A stretch of DNA of 54,362 bases from Bacillota bacterium (lineage in GTDB: Bacteria; Bacillota; Clostridia; Oscillospirales; Ruminococcaceae): positions 1-54,362 of the forward strand of contig JAEZCT010000059.1 of the NCBI GenBank assembly GCA_023433405.1, in the 5' to 3' direction. Position numbers and translations under genes: made by a program. Below are positions 24,107-32,569 of the stretch, in pieces. The notes beneath the pieces are model-generated. The model was given only the letters and a program-made list of their open reading frames with translations. It did not search any database and had not been told where the DNA came from. Positions within the stretch are counted from its first letter, which is position 1. The number at the start of each line of letters is the position of its first letter.

Positions 24107-25261
24107 ATGTTTCAAAGGGCGTTTCGGTTGCTGGCGGCGGTTTTCTTTGGCTGTTTGGGGGTTTGTGCGCCGGTTTACGCGGCAATTACGCCAAGCATCA
24201 GTGTTTCAGCGCCCCTTGCCCCAAATATCTCGGCGAAATCCGCGGTACTCATCGAGGCGGAGACACGGCGGGTGCTGTATGCCAAAAACGCGGAGGAGCG
24301 CCTGCCTATGGCAAGCACGACAAAGATTATGTCGGCGCTCCTTGCCCTTGAGCATCCCGCGCAGGAACGGGAGTTTGAGGTGGATACCGCCGCGATTCAT
24401 GTGGAAGGCTCCTCCATGGGTCTGCGGGAGGGTGATACCGTAACCATGCGCGCACTGGCGTGCGGAATGCTCTTGTCCTCCGGCAACGATGCGGCAAATG
24501 CCGCGGCGGTGGCCATGTACGGCAGTATATCGGGCTTTGTATTGCATATGAACGAGCGCGCCCGCCAGCTTGGGCTTGCCGATACCCATTTTGCCAACCC
24601 CTCCGGGCTGGACGCGGAGGGGCATTACTCCACTGCAAAGGATATGGCGCGCCTTGCTGCCTTTGCGCTGGAAAACGAGGAGTTTGCCGCCATATGCAGC
24701 CAACCCGAGATGCGGGTGAGCTACGGCAACCCGCCGTACCAGCGGTGGCTGGATAACCACAACCGTTTGTTAAACGACTATGAGGGCTGCATCGGGGTTA
24801 AAACCGGCTTTACGGATAAGGCGCGGCGCTGTCTGGTATCGGCGGCGGAACGTGACGGGGTTCGGCTCATTTGTGTCACCCTCAACGACCCCGACGACTG
24901 GCGCGACCACACCGCCCTGTTTGACTACGGCTTTGAGAATTACAAACAGGTCACGCTGGATACCGATCTTGGAGGCGCGGTGGTGCCGATAACGGGGGGA
25001 GATAAAACAACTCTCCGGGTTCGTACCGACGCCACTGCCTTCGCGGTGGTGGATGAGGCAGAGCTGAAGGCCCTTACCCGCCGCGTAACAGCCGCGCCGC
25101 TGCTGTTTGCGCCGGTAACAAAGGGTGCGCAGGTGGGAAAGGTGGAGTACCTGACTGACGGAACGGTTATTAAAACCCTGCCCTTAATTGCCGATGAAGA
25201 GATTTCTTACCGGCAGGCACCCGCGTTGCTGCGCTGGGCAAGGGGCCTGTTCGGCGGTTGA
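24107..25261 (+). CDS. D-alanyl-D-alanine carboxypeptidase (DacF/PBP5-like, S11)
   Basis: 384-residue secreted peptidase that trims the terminal D-Ala from peptidoglycan stem peptides. All three catalytic motifs are intact: STTK in MASTTKIMSALLALE, SGN in LLSSGNDAANAA and KTG in GVKTGFTDKARRCLV. A signal peptide (FQRAFRLLAAVFFG to VYAA) and a C-terminal beta domain (PBP5_C type) are visible, with a weak amphipathic tail. The start at 24107 places the signal peptide at the N-terminus; frames from 23969 or 24029 are longer and less likely. Its position after gerW fits the DacF-type, sporulation-associated group. It contrasts with the degenerate paralogue at 5699-7039. Confidence 0.88.
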   Translation: MFQRAFRLLAAVFFGCLGVCAPVYAAITPSISVSAPLAPNISAKSAVLIEAETRRVLYAKNAEERLPMASTTKIMSALLALEHPAQEREFEVDTAAIHVEGSSMGLREGDTVTMRALACGMLLSSGNDAANAAAVAMYGSISGFVLHMNERARQLGLADTHFANPSGLDAEGHYSTAKDMARLAAFALENEEFAAICSQPEMRVSYGNPPYQRWLDNHNRLLNDYEGCIGVKTGFTDKARRCLVSAAERDGVRLICVTLNDPDDWRDHTALFDYGFENYKQVTLDTDLGGAVVPITGGDKTTLRVRTDATAFAVVDEAELKALTRRVTAAPLLFAPVTKGAQVGKVEYLTDGTVIKTLPLIADEEISYRQAPALLRWARGLFGG

Positions 25262-25337
25262 AAATGCTGCTTTGATGTAAATCTAATTTTCAAATGGGAT
25301 TGGGGTGGCCGGACTATCCGCGCGGCGCAAAACATGG

Positions 25338-25343
25338 TACAAT
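25338..25343 (+). promoter_or_regulatory. Extended -10 promoter before the pseudouridine synthase gene
   Basis: TGGTACAAT (25335-25343) is an extended -10 element 88 nt before the start codon, with no clear -35. A small GCGCCG/CGGCGC hairpin lies in the leader downstream. Confidence 0.4.
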
Positions 25344-25430
25344 GAAGGCATACTGGTGTCGGTGCGCCGTTTCGCGGCGCGCTTTCAAAAATAATGATAA
25401 ACCCGTAACGGGAAAGGACAGGAAAATTAA

Positions 25431-26519
25431 ATGGCAGTGCAGGATGGCGTAAGGATACAAAAGGTGATGTCTGATATGGGCGTCGCCTCCCGCAGAAAAT
25501 GCGAGGAATACATCGAGCAGGGCAGGGTGTCGGTGAACGGGCATAAGGCCGTGACCGGCATGAAGATTAACCCCAAAAAGGATATAGTCACGCTGGACGG
25601 CGAACCTGTGGGGTTACCGGACGGCAAGAAGTACTACCTTGCCATGTACAAGCCCCGGGGCTACGTTACAACCATGAGCGACGAAATGGGACGTAAAACC
25701 GTAGCCGATCTTATCACCGATATCCCGACGCGGGTGTACCCCATCGGCAGGCTGGATAAGCTCTCCGAAGGGCTGCTGCTGCTCACCAACGACGGGGCGT
25801 TCGCGAATCTATTAATGCATCCCAGCCACGAGGTGACCAAGGTATACCGCACGACGGTGGAGGGAATTGTAAAAGAGGACCAGCTCATCTCCCTTGCCGA
25901 GGGGGTTGTGATTGATGACCGCAGAACCCTGCCCGCACAGGTAAAGGTAATTACCAGTGAGGAAGGCCGCACGGTGCTTGAGATCGTCATTCGTGAGGGA
26001 CGCAACCGCCAGATTCGCAAGATGTGCGAGGCGGTGGGGCTTACCGTCAAACGGCTGCGGCGCACCATGATCGGCCCCGTCAAGCTCGCCATGCTAAAGC
26101 CCGGGGAATACCGGGAGCTGACCGGCGCGGAGCTTGCCGCGCTGCGCTCCATGTCTGTCAAGAATCAGCGCAAGGATTTTCAGGAAAAGCAGGAAAGAGA
26201 GAGCGGGCAGCGCGGACGCCGTCCAGCCGCATCAAGGCCGGCCGGCGCGAGACCGGGCGGTGATAGACCCGGCTACGCAAAGTCGAGTGGCGATAAATCC
26301 GGCTACGCTAAATCGGGCGGCGATAAATCCGGCTACGCAAAGTCGAGTGGCGATAAACCCGGTTACTCTAAATCGGGCGGGGATAGACCCGGCTACGCAA
26401 AGTTGAGTGGCGATAAACCCGGTTACGCTAAATCGGGTGGTGGCAAACCGATCGGAGGGAGAACGGGTGCGCCAAGATCGGGTGGACAATCCCCAAGACC
26501 GCAAAAGGACAGAAAATAG
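25431..26519 (+). CDS. 23S rRNA pseudouridine synthase (RluB/RsuA family) with repetitive tail
   Basis: 362-residue RNA-modifying enzyme. An S4 RNA-binding domain (IQKVMSDMGVASRRKCEEYIEQGRV, about 5-60) precedes the catalytic domain, where GRLDKLSEGLLLLTNDG carries the catalytic Asp. The late EGRNRQIRKM motif is also present. By similarity it would isomerise uridine in 23S rRNA near position 2605. From about residue 245 the protein becomes a basic, low-complexity tail built of 10-residue units (GDKxGYAKSx), an unusual extension that may bind RNA. A Shine-Dalgarno AGGA lies upstream. Confidence 0.88.
   Translation: MAVQDGVRIQKVMSDMGVASRRKCEEYIEQGRVSVNGHKAVTGMKINPKKDIVTLDGEPVGLPDGKKYYLAMYKPRGYVTTMSDEMGRKTVADLITDIPTRVYPIGRLDKLSEGLLLLTNDGAFANLLMHPSHEVTKVYRTTVEGIVKEDQLISLAEGVVIDDRRTLPAQVKVITSEEGRTVLEIVIREGRNRQIRKMCEAVGLTVKRLRRTMIGPVKLAMLKPGEYRELTGAELAALRSMSVKNQRKDFQEKQERESGQRGRRPAASRPAGARPGGDRPGYAKSSGDKSGYAKSGGDKSGYAKSSGDKPGYSKSGGDRPGYAKLSGDKPGYAKSGGGKPIGGRTGAPRSGGQSPRPQKDRK
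26254..26449. repeat. In-frame 30-bp tandem repeat in the pseudouridine synthase tail
   Basis: Six 30-bp units run from 26270 to 26449, preceded by a partial unit at 26254. Two unit types alternate (A carries GCAAAGTCGAGTGG, B carries GCTAAATCGGGCGG), giving a 60-bp higher-order period. Each unit encodes ten residues. Confidence 0.9.
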
Positions 26520-26603
26520 CGGATATGCGCCCCGCCTGATTGCCGGTTTCTGGCGACGGTGGGGCGCGAGCGCGTCCGGAAACGCAAGTGACCCGAATCC
26601 CGT

Positions 26604-26720
26604 TATTATACGAATCTCCTCAAAAAGTGTAACGTTGCAAATAAAAACCCGCGTGGAAACCCAGAAGCCAAAGCTTATCACTTGATTGCTATTGACTATT
26701 AATTCGGATATTAGTATAAG
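26604..26720. repeat. Dispersed palindromic repeat, copy 4
   Basis: The left tip is TTATACGAATCTCCTC with AAAAACCCGCGTGG inside. The right arm is GCTTATCACTTGATT, ending in GATATTAGTATAAG. The end at 26720 touches the GGGAGGG ribosome site of the next gene. Confidence 0.75.
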
Positions 26721-26734
26721 GGAGGGTATCGGCT

Positions 26735-27103
26735 ATGGTGGAATTTTTACCTTGCAAGGATCAGCCTCTCATCCGCGCGCTATGCGAAAAGGCGGGTGTG
26801 GAATACGATACGGGAGTGTTTGCCTACACCGCCGAAGAGAACGGCAAACACGCGGGCTTTGGGCTGTTTTTTCTTGACGAAGAGCGCGTGGAGGTGCTGT
26901 ATGTGCCGGAGGACGCGTATCTAGCGGACGTTCTGACGCGCAGCGGCATGAACTACGCGCAGCAAAAGGGCATAGCACTTGTAAATTTTAAGCGTGCCAA
27001 CAGCCAAGCCGTTTTTAAACAGCTTGGCTTTGTCAAAGAGGACGACTCCGGGGACGAAATGATTGCATCGTATCTAAGAAGCTGCAAAAAGGACAAGGAT
27101 TAA
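26735..27103 (+). CDS. Small GNAT-like protein
   Basis: 122-residue protein resembling a truncated or minimal GNAT acetyltransferase fold: an alternating strand/helix pattern, GFGLFFLDEERVEVLYVPEDA, and a C-terminal QAVFKQLGFVKEDD element typical of GNAT C-termini. The acetyl-CoA pyrophosphate loop is not clear, so activity is uncertain. GGGAGGG lies 8 nt upstream of the ATG, directly after a dispersed repeat. Confidence 0.55.
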   Translation: MVEFLPCKDQPLIRALCEKAGVEYDTGVFAYTAEENGKHAGFGLFFLDEERVEVLYVPEDAYLADVLTRSGMNYAQQKGIALVNFKRANSQAVFKQLGFVKEDDSGDEMIASYLRSCKKDKD

Positions 27104-27192
27104 GCTGTATACGCGATATAAGCAAAGAGGTAAATTTATGCAAGATGGCTTGTAAAATCTGCGCAATCCGTTTAAAAATCGCGGGAAAAGTC

Positions 27193-27221
27193 TTGTGAAT
27201 GACGCGGAGATAGTGTATACT
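27193..27221 (+). promoter_or_regulatory. Sigma-A promoter of the carboxyltransferase operon
   Basis: TTGTGA (27193-27198), a 17-nt spacer and TATACT (27216-27221), 85 nt before the ATG. Confidence 0.6.
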
Positions 27222-27305
27222 TAACTTGATTACGCAAAAGTTATATCGTTAATTTTTTGTCGCAGTTACCCCCAGATAATCAGACACGGAAACGGAGGAA
27301 CAAAG

Positions 27306-28673
27306 ATGAGTCCTGCAAACAATCTAGAGCGATTAACAGCGAACCTGGAAGGAATCGACCAGTCGTCCTGTGCAAGGGCGCGGCTTGCAAAGCTTTTTGA
27401 CGAGGGTACCTTTGTTGAAATAGACGCTTTTGCAATGGCTTCGGGTGACGCGAACTCGGTGGTGACCGGCTATGGTGCCATTGATGGCAGCATGGTGTTC
27501 GCGTTCAGTCAGGACAGCGCCTCTTCTTCTGGCGCTGTGGATAAGACCCATGCAGATAAGATTAAAAAGGTGTATAACCTTGCCGTGAAAACGGGCGCAC
27601 CCGTGGTTGGTGTGTACGATTCCAACGGCGCGAGCCTCGCAAACCCCGCAGATGCCCTTGCGGCATACGGCGAGCTGTTTGCCCTTTCCAACAACCTCTC
27701 CGGCGTAGTGCCGCAGGTTTCGGTTGTGGTCGGTCCCTGTGTAGGCAGTGCCGCATTAATCGCGCTGGGCGCGGATTTTGTGGTAATTACCGACGCGGGC
27801 GAGATTTCGCTCACCCCTTCCGCCGAGAGTGTGTGCTCCGCAAAGACCGGTGTTTCGCACATCGCGGTAAAGGACGAGGATGAGGCGATTGCCAAGGCCC
27901 GCAAGCTGCTCTCCCTTCTGCCCGCCAACAACCTAGCCGACGCACCTGTTTGGGATTTTGCCGAGACTGCCGGGGCAAAGGCTGCCCTTGCCGCCGCAGG
28001 TGAGACGCTGGGCGGTGCCGCCGATGTGGTTAAGAATATTGCCGACGATGGCAGCGTTATTGAGCTTTCCGAGAAATTCGGCGGAGAGTCCTTCACCGCA
28101 CTGGCTACCGTAGGCGGTCAGGTGGTTGGCTTTGCCGGTGCCTTCGGCGCGCTTGACAGCGACGCCTGTGCGAAGCTGGGCCGTTTTGTTTCAATTTTGG
28201 ATTCCTACTCCGTTCCCGTGGTCACACTGGTTAACACCGAAGGCTTTGCCGCTGGCTCCGTCAGCGCGCGCGATGCCGCGATGCTAGCCCATGTGTATGC
28301 CGAGGCGACCACCGCCAAGGTATCGCTCGTGCTTGGCAAGGCGTACTCCGGTGCATATATCGCCCTAGCCGGCAAGGGTTCGGGCGCCGACCTCGCCTAT
28401 GCGTGGCCGGGTGCCGCAATATCCGCGCTGAAGCCTGAGACCGCCGTTGCGTTCTTATACAGCGACCGCATCACCGCCGATAAAAAGCGTGAGGATGTGG
28501 AGGCGGAGTATATTGCCAACGAAGCAAGCCCCTTTGCCTTTGCCGCAAACGGACAGCTTGACGGCGTTATCGATCCTTCCCTCACCCGCGAGGCTGTGAT
28601 ATCGGCGCTGGACATGCTCTCCGGCAAGCGCGTTGCCACACTGCCCAAGAAGCACGGCAATATCCCGATGTAA
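27306..28673 (+). CDS. Biotin-dependent carboxyl transferase subunit (acyl-CoA type, 12S/MmdA-like)
   Basis: 455-residue carboxyltransferase. It belongs to the crotonase-fold family that moves a carboxyl group between biotin and an acyl-CoA (propionyl/methylmalonyl-CoA or similar). Visible are the N-terminal RARLAKLFDEGTFVEID, the first oxyanion region around VVGVYDSNGASLANP and a second half with YSGAYIALAGKGSGADLAYAWPGAAISAL near the C-terminus. It is shorter than usual 12S subunits (about 510 aa) and lacks part of the N-terminal TARERI region. GGAGG lies 7 nt before the ATG. It is the first gene of a three-gene operon with a biotin carrier and an OadA-like subunit. Confidence 0.85.
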   Translation: MSPANNLERLTANLEGIDQSSCARARLAKLFDEGTFVEIDAFAMASGDANSVVTGYGAIDGSMVFAFSQDSASSSGAVDKTHADKIKKVYNLAVKTGAPVVGVYDSNGASLANPADALAAYGELFALSNNLSGVVPQVSVVVGPCVGSAALIALGADFVVITDAGEISLTPSAESVCSAKTGVSHIAVKDEDEAIAKARKLLSLLPANNLADAPVWDFAETAGAKAALAAAGETLGGAADVVKNIADDGSVIELSEKFGGESFTALATVGGQVVGFAGAFGALDSDACAKLGRFVSILDSYSVPVVTLVNTEGFAAGSVSARDAAMLAHVYAEATTAKVSLVLGKAYSGAYIALAGKGSGADLAYAWPGAAISALKPETAVAFLYSDRITADKKREDVEAEYIANEASPFAFAANGQLDGVIDPSLTREAVISALDMLSGKRVATLPKKHGNIPM

Positions 28674-28782
28674 GCCTTTTGCCCTTGGCGATTGGTGAAA
28701 GATAAAGTGCCTTGCCGCAAACACAGCCGCGCACAGGCAAGGCAAGCGTTCCAGCCGCGGATAAAGAAAGGATGAATAAGAT

Positions 28783-29178
28783 ATGAAAAGGTTTAACATA
28801 ACGGTTAACGGTGTCGCTTACGACGTTGTGGTGGATGAAGCAAACGCTTCCGGCGCTCCCGCCGTTGCGGCAGCGCCCGCACCTGCCGCAGCACCCGCTC
28901 CTGTCGCGGCCCCCGCGCCCGCTGCGGCTCCTGCGCCCGCAGCAGCTCCTGCCGCCGCAGCCGGCTCTACAACGGTTAACGCCCCCATGCCCGGCACAAT
29001 CCTCGACGTAAAGGTGAAGGCCGGCGATACAGTCAAGGAGGGTGACGTTATCGTAATCCTTGAGGCTATGAAGATGGAAAACGAGATTATGTCTCCTGTT
29101 TCCGGCACCATTGCATCCGTAAACGTAACCAAGGGTCAGTCGGTTAACTCCAACGACTTGATCGCTTCCATCTCCTAA
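28783..29178 (+). CDS. Biotin carboxyl carrier protein
   Basis: 131-residue biotinyl carrier. A short N-terminal segment (MKRFNITVNGVAYDVVVDE) joins a flexible Ala/Pro linker of about 40 residues to a biotinyl domain. The biotinylated lysine is Lys97 in EAMKMEN, and the flanking strands (MPGTILDVKVKAGDTV, SGTIASVNV) are standard. It shuttles the carboxyl group between the two carboxyltransferase subunits encoded on either side. AAAGGA precedes the ATG by about 10 nt. Confidence 0.92.
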   Translation: MKRFNITVNGVAYDVVVDEANASGAPAVAAAPAPAAAPAPVAAPAPAAAPAPAAAPAAAAGSTTVNAPMPGTILDVKVKAGDTVKEGDVIVILEAMKMENEIMSPVSGTIASVNVTKGQSVNSNDLIASIS

Positions 29179-29224
29179 CGCCGCAATAACACTAAAATAC
29201 TCGGGGAAAGAGGGTGCCTGCAAT

Positions 29225-30625
29225 ATGGCTAAAGTGAAAATTACCGAAACCGTTCTGCGCGACGCACATCAATCGTTGATTGCCACGCGCATGACGCTTG
29301 CCGAAATGGAGCCGATACTTGAGGCGATGGACGCCGTCGGCTTTCACTCTGTCGAGGCTTGGGGCGGCGCAACGTTCGATTCCTGCCTGCGCTTTTTAAA
29401 CGAAGACCCGTGGGAGAGACTGCGCGTTATTAAGAAGCATATGCCCAACACCAAAATTCAGATGCTGTTCCGCGGCCAGAACATGCTCGGCTACCGCCAC
29501 TACGCGGACGACGTCATCGAATCCTTTGTAAAGAAGTCGGTGGAAAACGGCATAGATATCCTGAGAATTTTCGACGCGCTTAACGATATCCGCAACCTTG
29601 AGACCTCCATTAACGCCGCGAAGAAGGTTGGCGCACATGTACAGGGTGCGATCTCCTACACGACCAGTGAGGTTCACACCATCGACTACTTTGTAAATTA
29701 CGCAAAGCAGCTCGAAAACGCGGGCGCGGATTCTATCTGCATCAAGGACATGGCGGCGCTTATTACGCCCTATGCCGCAGAGGAGCTTGTTACTGCACTG
29801 AAGAAAAACGTTAAGGTTCCTATTCAGATGCACACCCATTACACCTCCGGTCTTGCCTCGATGGTTATGATTAAGGCCATTGAGTCGGGCGTGGATGTGA
29901 TTGATACCGCTATGTCGCCGCTGGCGCTGGGTACCTCCCACGCTCCTACCGAGTCGATGGTTGCGGCGCTGGCCGGCACACCCTACGACACCGGGCTTGA
30001 CCTGAAAAAGCTTGACGTTGTGCGCGCGCACTTTGCCAAGCTGCGGGATAAATACCTGGCAAGCGGTCTTTTGGATCCCAAGATGCTGGGCGTAGATGCC
30101 AACACCCTGATCTACCAGGTTCCGGGCGGAATGCTCTCGAACCTGAACTCCCAGCTCAAGCAGGCGGGCAAGATCGACCTGTTTGAGGAGGTTCTCGCCG
30201 AGGTTCCCAGAGTGCGCGAAGAATCCGGTATGCCTCCCCTTGTAACCCCCACCTCCCAGATTGTCGGCACCCAGGCGGTGTTCAACGTTCTCAACGGCGA
30301 GCGCTACAAGATGGTAACCAAGGAGTTTAAGGGCCTTGTGCGCGGCGAATATGGCAAGACCCCGCTGCCCATCGATCCTGAGTTCCGCAAGAAGATTATT
30401 GGCGACGAGCAGGCTATTGATTGCCGCCCCGCCGATCTCCTTGAGGCGGAGTTTGATAAGCTGCGCGCCGAAATCCCCGCCGCTCTCATCGAGCAGGATG
30501 AGGATGTACTCAGCTACGCACAGTTTGGTCAGGTCGCCATCAAGTTCTTCGAGGCGCGCGCCGCCGCGAAATACGGCGTAGACACAAAGCACGCGGACGC
30601 GAAAAACGCGGTGCATCCTGTATAA
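29225..30625 (+). CDS. Oxaloacetate decarboxylase alpha / transcarboxylase 5S-like subunit
   Basis: 466-residue carboxyltransferase of the pyruvate/oxaloacetate type. It has the DRE-TIM (HMGL-like) barrel with ETVLRDAHQSL at the start, metal and carboxyl-biotin site elements (WGGATFD, MLFRGQNMLGYRHY), the catalytic-lysine region IKDMAAL and metal-binding MHTHYTSG. A conserved C-terminal domain starts around residue 300. It lacks the biotinyl domain found in many OadA proteins, which is a separate gene here. Together with the two genes upstream it could transfer CO2 between oxaloacetate/pyruvate and an acyl-CoA. No membrane oadB gene is seen. Confidence 0.88.
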   Translation: MAKVKITETVLRDAHQSLIATRMTLAEMEPILEAMDAVGFHSVEAWGGATFDSCLRFLNEDPWERLRVIKKHMPNTKIQMLFRGQNMLGYRHYADDVIESFVKKSVENGIDILRIFDALNDIRNLETSINAAKKVGAHVQGAISYTTSEVHTIDYFVNYAKQLENAGADSICIKDMAALITPYAAEELVTALKKNVKVPIQMHTHYTSGLASMVMIKAIESGVDVIDTAMSPLALGTSHAPTESMVAALAGTPYDTGLDLKKLDVVRAHFAKLRDKYLASGLLDPKMLGVDANTLIYQVPGGMLSNLNSQLKQAGKIDLFEEVLAEVPRVREESGMPPLVTPTSQIVGTQAVFNVLNGERYKMVTKEFKGLVRGEYGKTPLPIDPEFRKKIIGDEQAIDCRPADLLEAEFDKLRAEIPAALIEQDEDVLSYAQFGQVAIKFFEARAAAKYGVDTKHADAKNAVHPV

Positions 30626-30665
30626 TTTTCTTTACACAGTTTCGTTAAGCAAACGATATTATACA

Positions 30666-30709
30666 AAACAACAGTGCGCTCCGTTTTATTGCGGCGCGCA
30701 CTGTTGTTT
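30666..30709 (+). terminator. Terminator-like hairpin after the carboxyltransferase operon
   Basis: A 14-bp stem (30666-30679 with 30696-30709) encloses a 16-nt loop and ends in TTGTTT. Located 40 nt after the stop, in front of a convergent gene. Confidence 0.7.
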
Positions 30710-30717
30710 GCTTATGG

Positions 30718-30752
30718 TATTATACTAAATGCTTCACTGATTAAAAAATGCC
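30718..30752. repeat. Half copy of the dispersed repeat
   Basis: Sequence TATTATACTAAATGC followed by GATTAAAAAATG resembles a left end only; no matching right arm is seen. It overlaps the stop codon of the minus-strand PNPOx-like gene. Confidence 0.4.
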
Positions 30753-31232
30753 CCCGTTTTCCATAGAGGTCTTGTTTACAAAATCCATATGGTATAGTTT
30801 TTCCCAATGATTAATGTTTAAGGTTCCCCGGGTGAGGCGAATGGCTAAAAAACAGCAATTTTCGTCCTTTTCGTTATTGGCCATATCGTACCATTCGGCA
30901 AAAGCCTTACGGAGCTTGGTTCTTATTTCGGCATTCTTTGGGTCAAGCACCCAACCTAGATTTTCACCGATTCCGTTGGCGGTGAACATCTCTAAACAGC
31001 CTGCCACCGAAACCTCGTGATTTTGCAAAATTTGCAGCGCTTTGTTTGACTTTGCATTCGTGACAAGGTAAAAAACGCCATCTTCATAATAAGCGTCCAC
31101 ACTGCGGACCACAGGGCGTGGCAGTCCGTTAGCGCCCGGCTCTCTCGCAATCGTCGCGAGGGAGATCACATTGTCTTTGCCGTTTCCAAACTTCTCTTCA
31201 ATCAGCTTTAATCCTTCTTCGTAGTTGCTCAT
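30741..31232 (-). CDS. Pyridoxamine 5'-phosphate oxidase family flavoprotein
   Basis: 163-residue split-barrel protein of the PNPOx-like FMN-binding superfamily. The typical order is seen: ISLATIAREPGANGLPRPVVRSVDAYYEDGVFYLVTNAKSNKALQ in the N-terminal half, then a VAGCLEMF strand. Function in this superfamily varies, and no specific substrate can be named. ATG 31232 is chosen because GGAGG lies 8 nt upstream; the GTG at 31247 overlaps that site. It is encoded just behind an AraC/GyrI-like regulator. Its stop codon lies in a half copy of the dispersed repeat. Confidence 0.75.
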   Translation of the reverse strand: MSNYEEGLKLIEEKFGNGKDNVISLATIAREPGANGLPRPVVRSVDAYYEDGVFYLVTNAKSNKALQILQNHEVSVAGCLEMFTANGIGENLGWVLDPKNAEIRTKLRKAFAEWYDMANNEKDENCCFLAIRLTRGTLNINHWEKLYHMDFVNKTSMENGGIF

Positions 31233-31257
31233 TTGCTTTTCCTCCACTAATTATTTA

Positions 31258-32166
31258 TCATTTACCTCGTTTCTTAAAGGGGATCCACAGTTCCACATAG
31301 GAGATGTCGGAAGTATTTTTATAGTACATCTCGGGGAAAAATCCATCGGCAATCAGGTCGTGCTTTTTTAGCCAAAACCGAGTGTATTTCATCGCCTTTC
31401 CCAAGTTAATCATCTTCTGCTCGCTGTTTTCCGATTCAAAGCCACAGACGACATATTCTCGCACGGGCAGTTGCCAATGTGAAAATCCGAAACGTTCCAT
31501 ACCTTTTTTTACTTCAGCACCCACAAAATAACTCGAATAACCGTCTGGAGCATCACCGTGGTAAGAAACCCCAACCCAGCGCCCCTCTGACATGTGCGGG
31601 ATATTTGGAAGAGCCCCGAAAAACCGGCTCCAAATTTCATCAACCGTATCAACGCCGGTTCTTTCGCCAAACATTTTGCCATATTGAAAGGGATAATATC
31701 CTGTAACACCAATAAAGCTAACAGGCTCTTCAAGAGATTTACGGTTCATTTCCAAAACCAGTCCATCACGAATCAGCGGTACACCCTCGTCAACCACGAT
31801 GTAACAAAGCAATAAATCAGGCTTGTCAAAATTATGTAAGCCAATCGGCGTATCCCGGTATTGTGAAGGGGTAATCCCATAGGTATCCTTAAATGCCCGC
31901 GTATAAGTAACATGACTGCCAAAACCGTATTCCATTGCAATGTCGATAATGCGGTTTTCCTTATCGCGCAGCATCGTGAGAGACTTTGCCAATCGGCGAA
32001 GCTTGATATAATCCCTAACCGATGCTTTAACCAGCCGCGCGAATAATCTTTGATAATAAAAAACGGACAGCGCGGCGGCCTGCGCCAGCTCTTCAATTTG
32101 GATTTCTTCACCGAGATGATCTTCGATGTGGTTTAAAGTTTTCTGTATGGCCTCCCATGCGTGCAT
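31258..32166 (-). CDS. AraC-family regulator with GyrI-like effector domain
   Basis: 302-residue regulator. The AraC double helix-turn-helix is at the N-terminus (about 1-105): IEELAQAAALSVFYYQRLFARLV, then DIAMEYGFGSHVTYTRAFKDTYGITPSQYR. The C-terminal 180 residues form a GyrI-like small-molecule-binding (SOUL/AraC effector) domain, a layout shared with Rob/TetD-type regulators. ATG 32166 is chosen because GAGGA is 6 nt upstream. It ends 25 nt before the PNPOx-like gene, which is probably in the same transcript and may be a target. Confidence 0.85.
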   Translation of the reverse strand: MHAWEAIQKTLNHIEDHLGEEIQIEELAQAAALSVFYYQRLFARLVKASVRDYIKLRRLAKSLTMLRDKENRIIDIAMEYGFGSHVTYTRAFKDTYGITPSQYRDTPIGLHNFDKPDLLLCYIVVDEGVPLIRDGLVLEMNRKSLEEPVSFIGVTGYYPFQYGKMFGERTGVDTVDEIWSRFFGALPNIPHMSEGRWVGVSYHGDAPDGYSSYFVGAEVKKGMERFGFSHWQLPVREYVVCGFESENSEQKMINLGKAMKYTRFWLKKHDLIADGFFPEMYYKNTSDISYVELWIPFKKRGK

Positions 32167-32248
32167 ATTCATTCCTCTTTCTAAATTATACCACATGCAT
32201 AAAGCATTCGCTTAACCGTGTCTGCTCTTTTTAGCTCATGCAGTGGGT

Positions 32249-32358
32249 ATCATACTAACCTCAAAAAGGGTAGAACTGTGTATAAAAATTCGCGTGAAAA
32301 CTCATAAACTAAGGTCTTTCATTGGGTTTTGATACACAGTGAAATCGGTTATTATAAC
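32249..32358. repeat. Dispersed palindromic repeat, copy 5
   Basis: Left arm ATACTAACCTCAAAAAGG with TTCGCGTGAAAAC. Right arm GTCTTTCATTGGGTTT, ending TCGGTTATTATAAC. The right arm also carries a sigma-A-like promoter (TTGATA, 18 nt, TATAAC at 32353-32358). Confidence 0.7.
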
Positions 32359-32411
32359 AAATATTATATCAAGAAAGATGACTTATTGAAATAATGAATA
32401 ATACCTCGCTA

Positions 32412-32480
32412 AATCTCAGGGGAAAGCGTAGGAACCATCCCTTCCGCCGCTGTGCGGTATATCTTTGAGATTCCTTTTTT
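32412..32480 (+). ncRNA. Structured block ending in a T6 run (possible small RNA or attenuator)
   Basis: AATCTCA (32412-32418) pairs with TGAGATT (32466-32472). Inside are a GGGA/TCCC pairing and a CCGC/GCGG hairpin, and CC-TTTTTT follows. This looks like the 3' end of a short plus-strand transcript, perhaps starting from the promoter-like elements at the end of the repeat at 32358. It matches no RNA family I know. Confidence 0.3.
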
Positions 32481-32569
32481 AAACCTCCCGCTAAAGGGAA
32501 AGATGGCGCATACCGCAAAAAACGTCGTACAACGACCTGTTTTTGTCCTTCAAAATCCCACATCGTCAG

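Noticed and set aside
26254..26449. Regular 30-bp repeats considered as a CRISPR array
   Set aside because: Units are contiguous without spacers, stay in frame and encode the tail of the pseudouridine synthase.
29396..30616. 406-codon open frame on the minus strand
   Set aside because: Exactly antisense to the well-supported oadA-like gene. It is a by-product of its codon bias and has no recognisable family or ribosome site.
32412..32480. Structured block considered as a TPP riboswitch because of GCGTAGGAA-like and CTGAGA-like words
   Set aside because: The CTGAGA word is on the opposite strand from the GCGTAGG word, the order is wrong and no thiamine gene follows.
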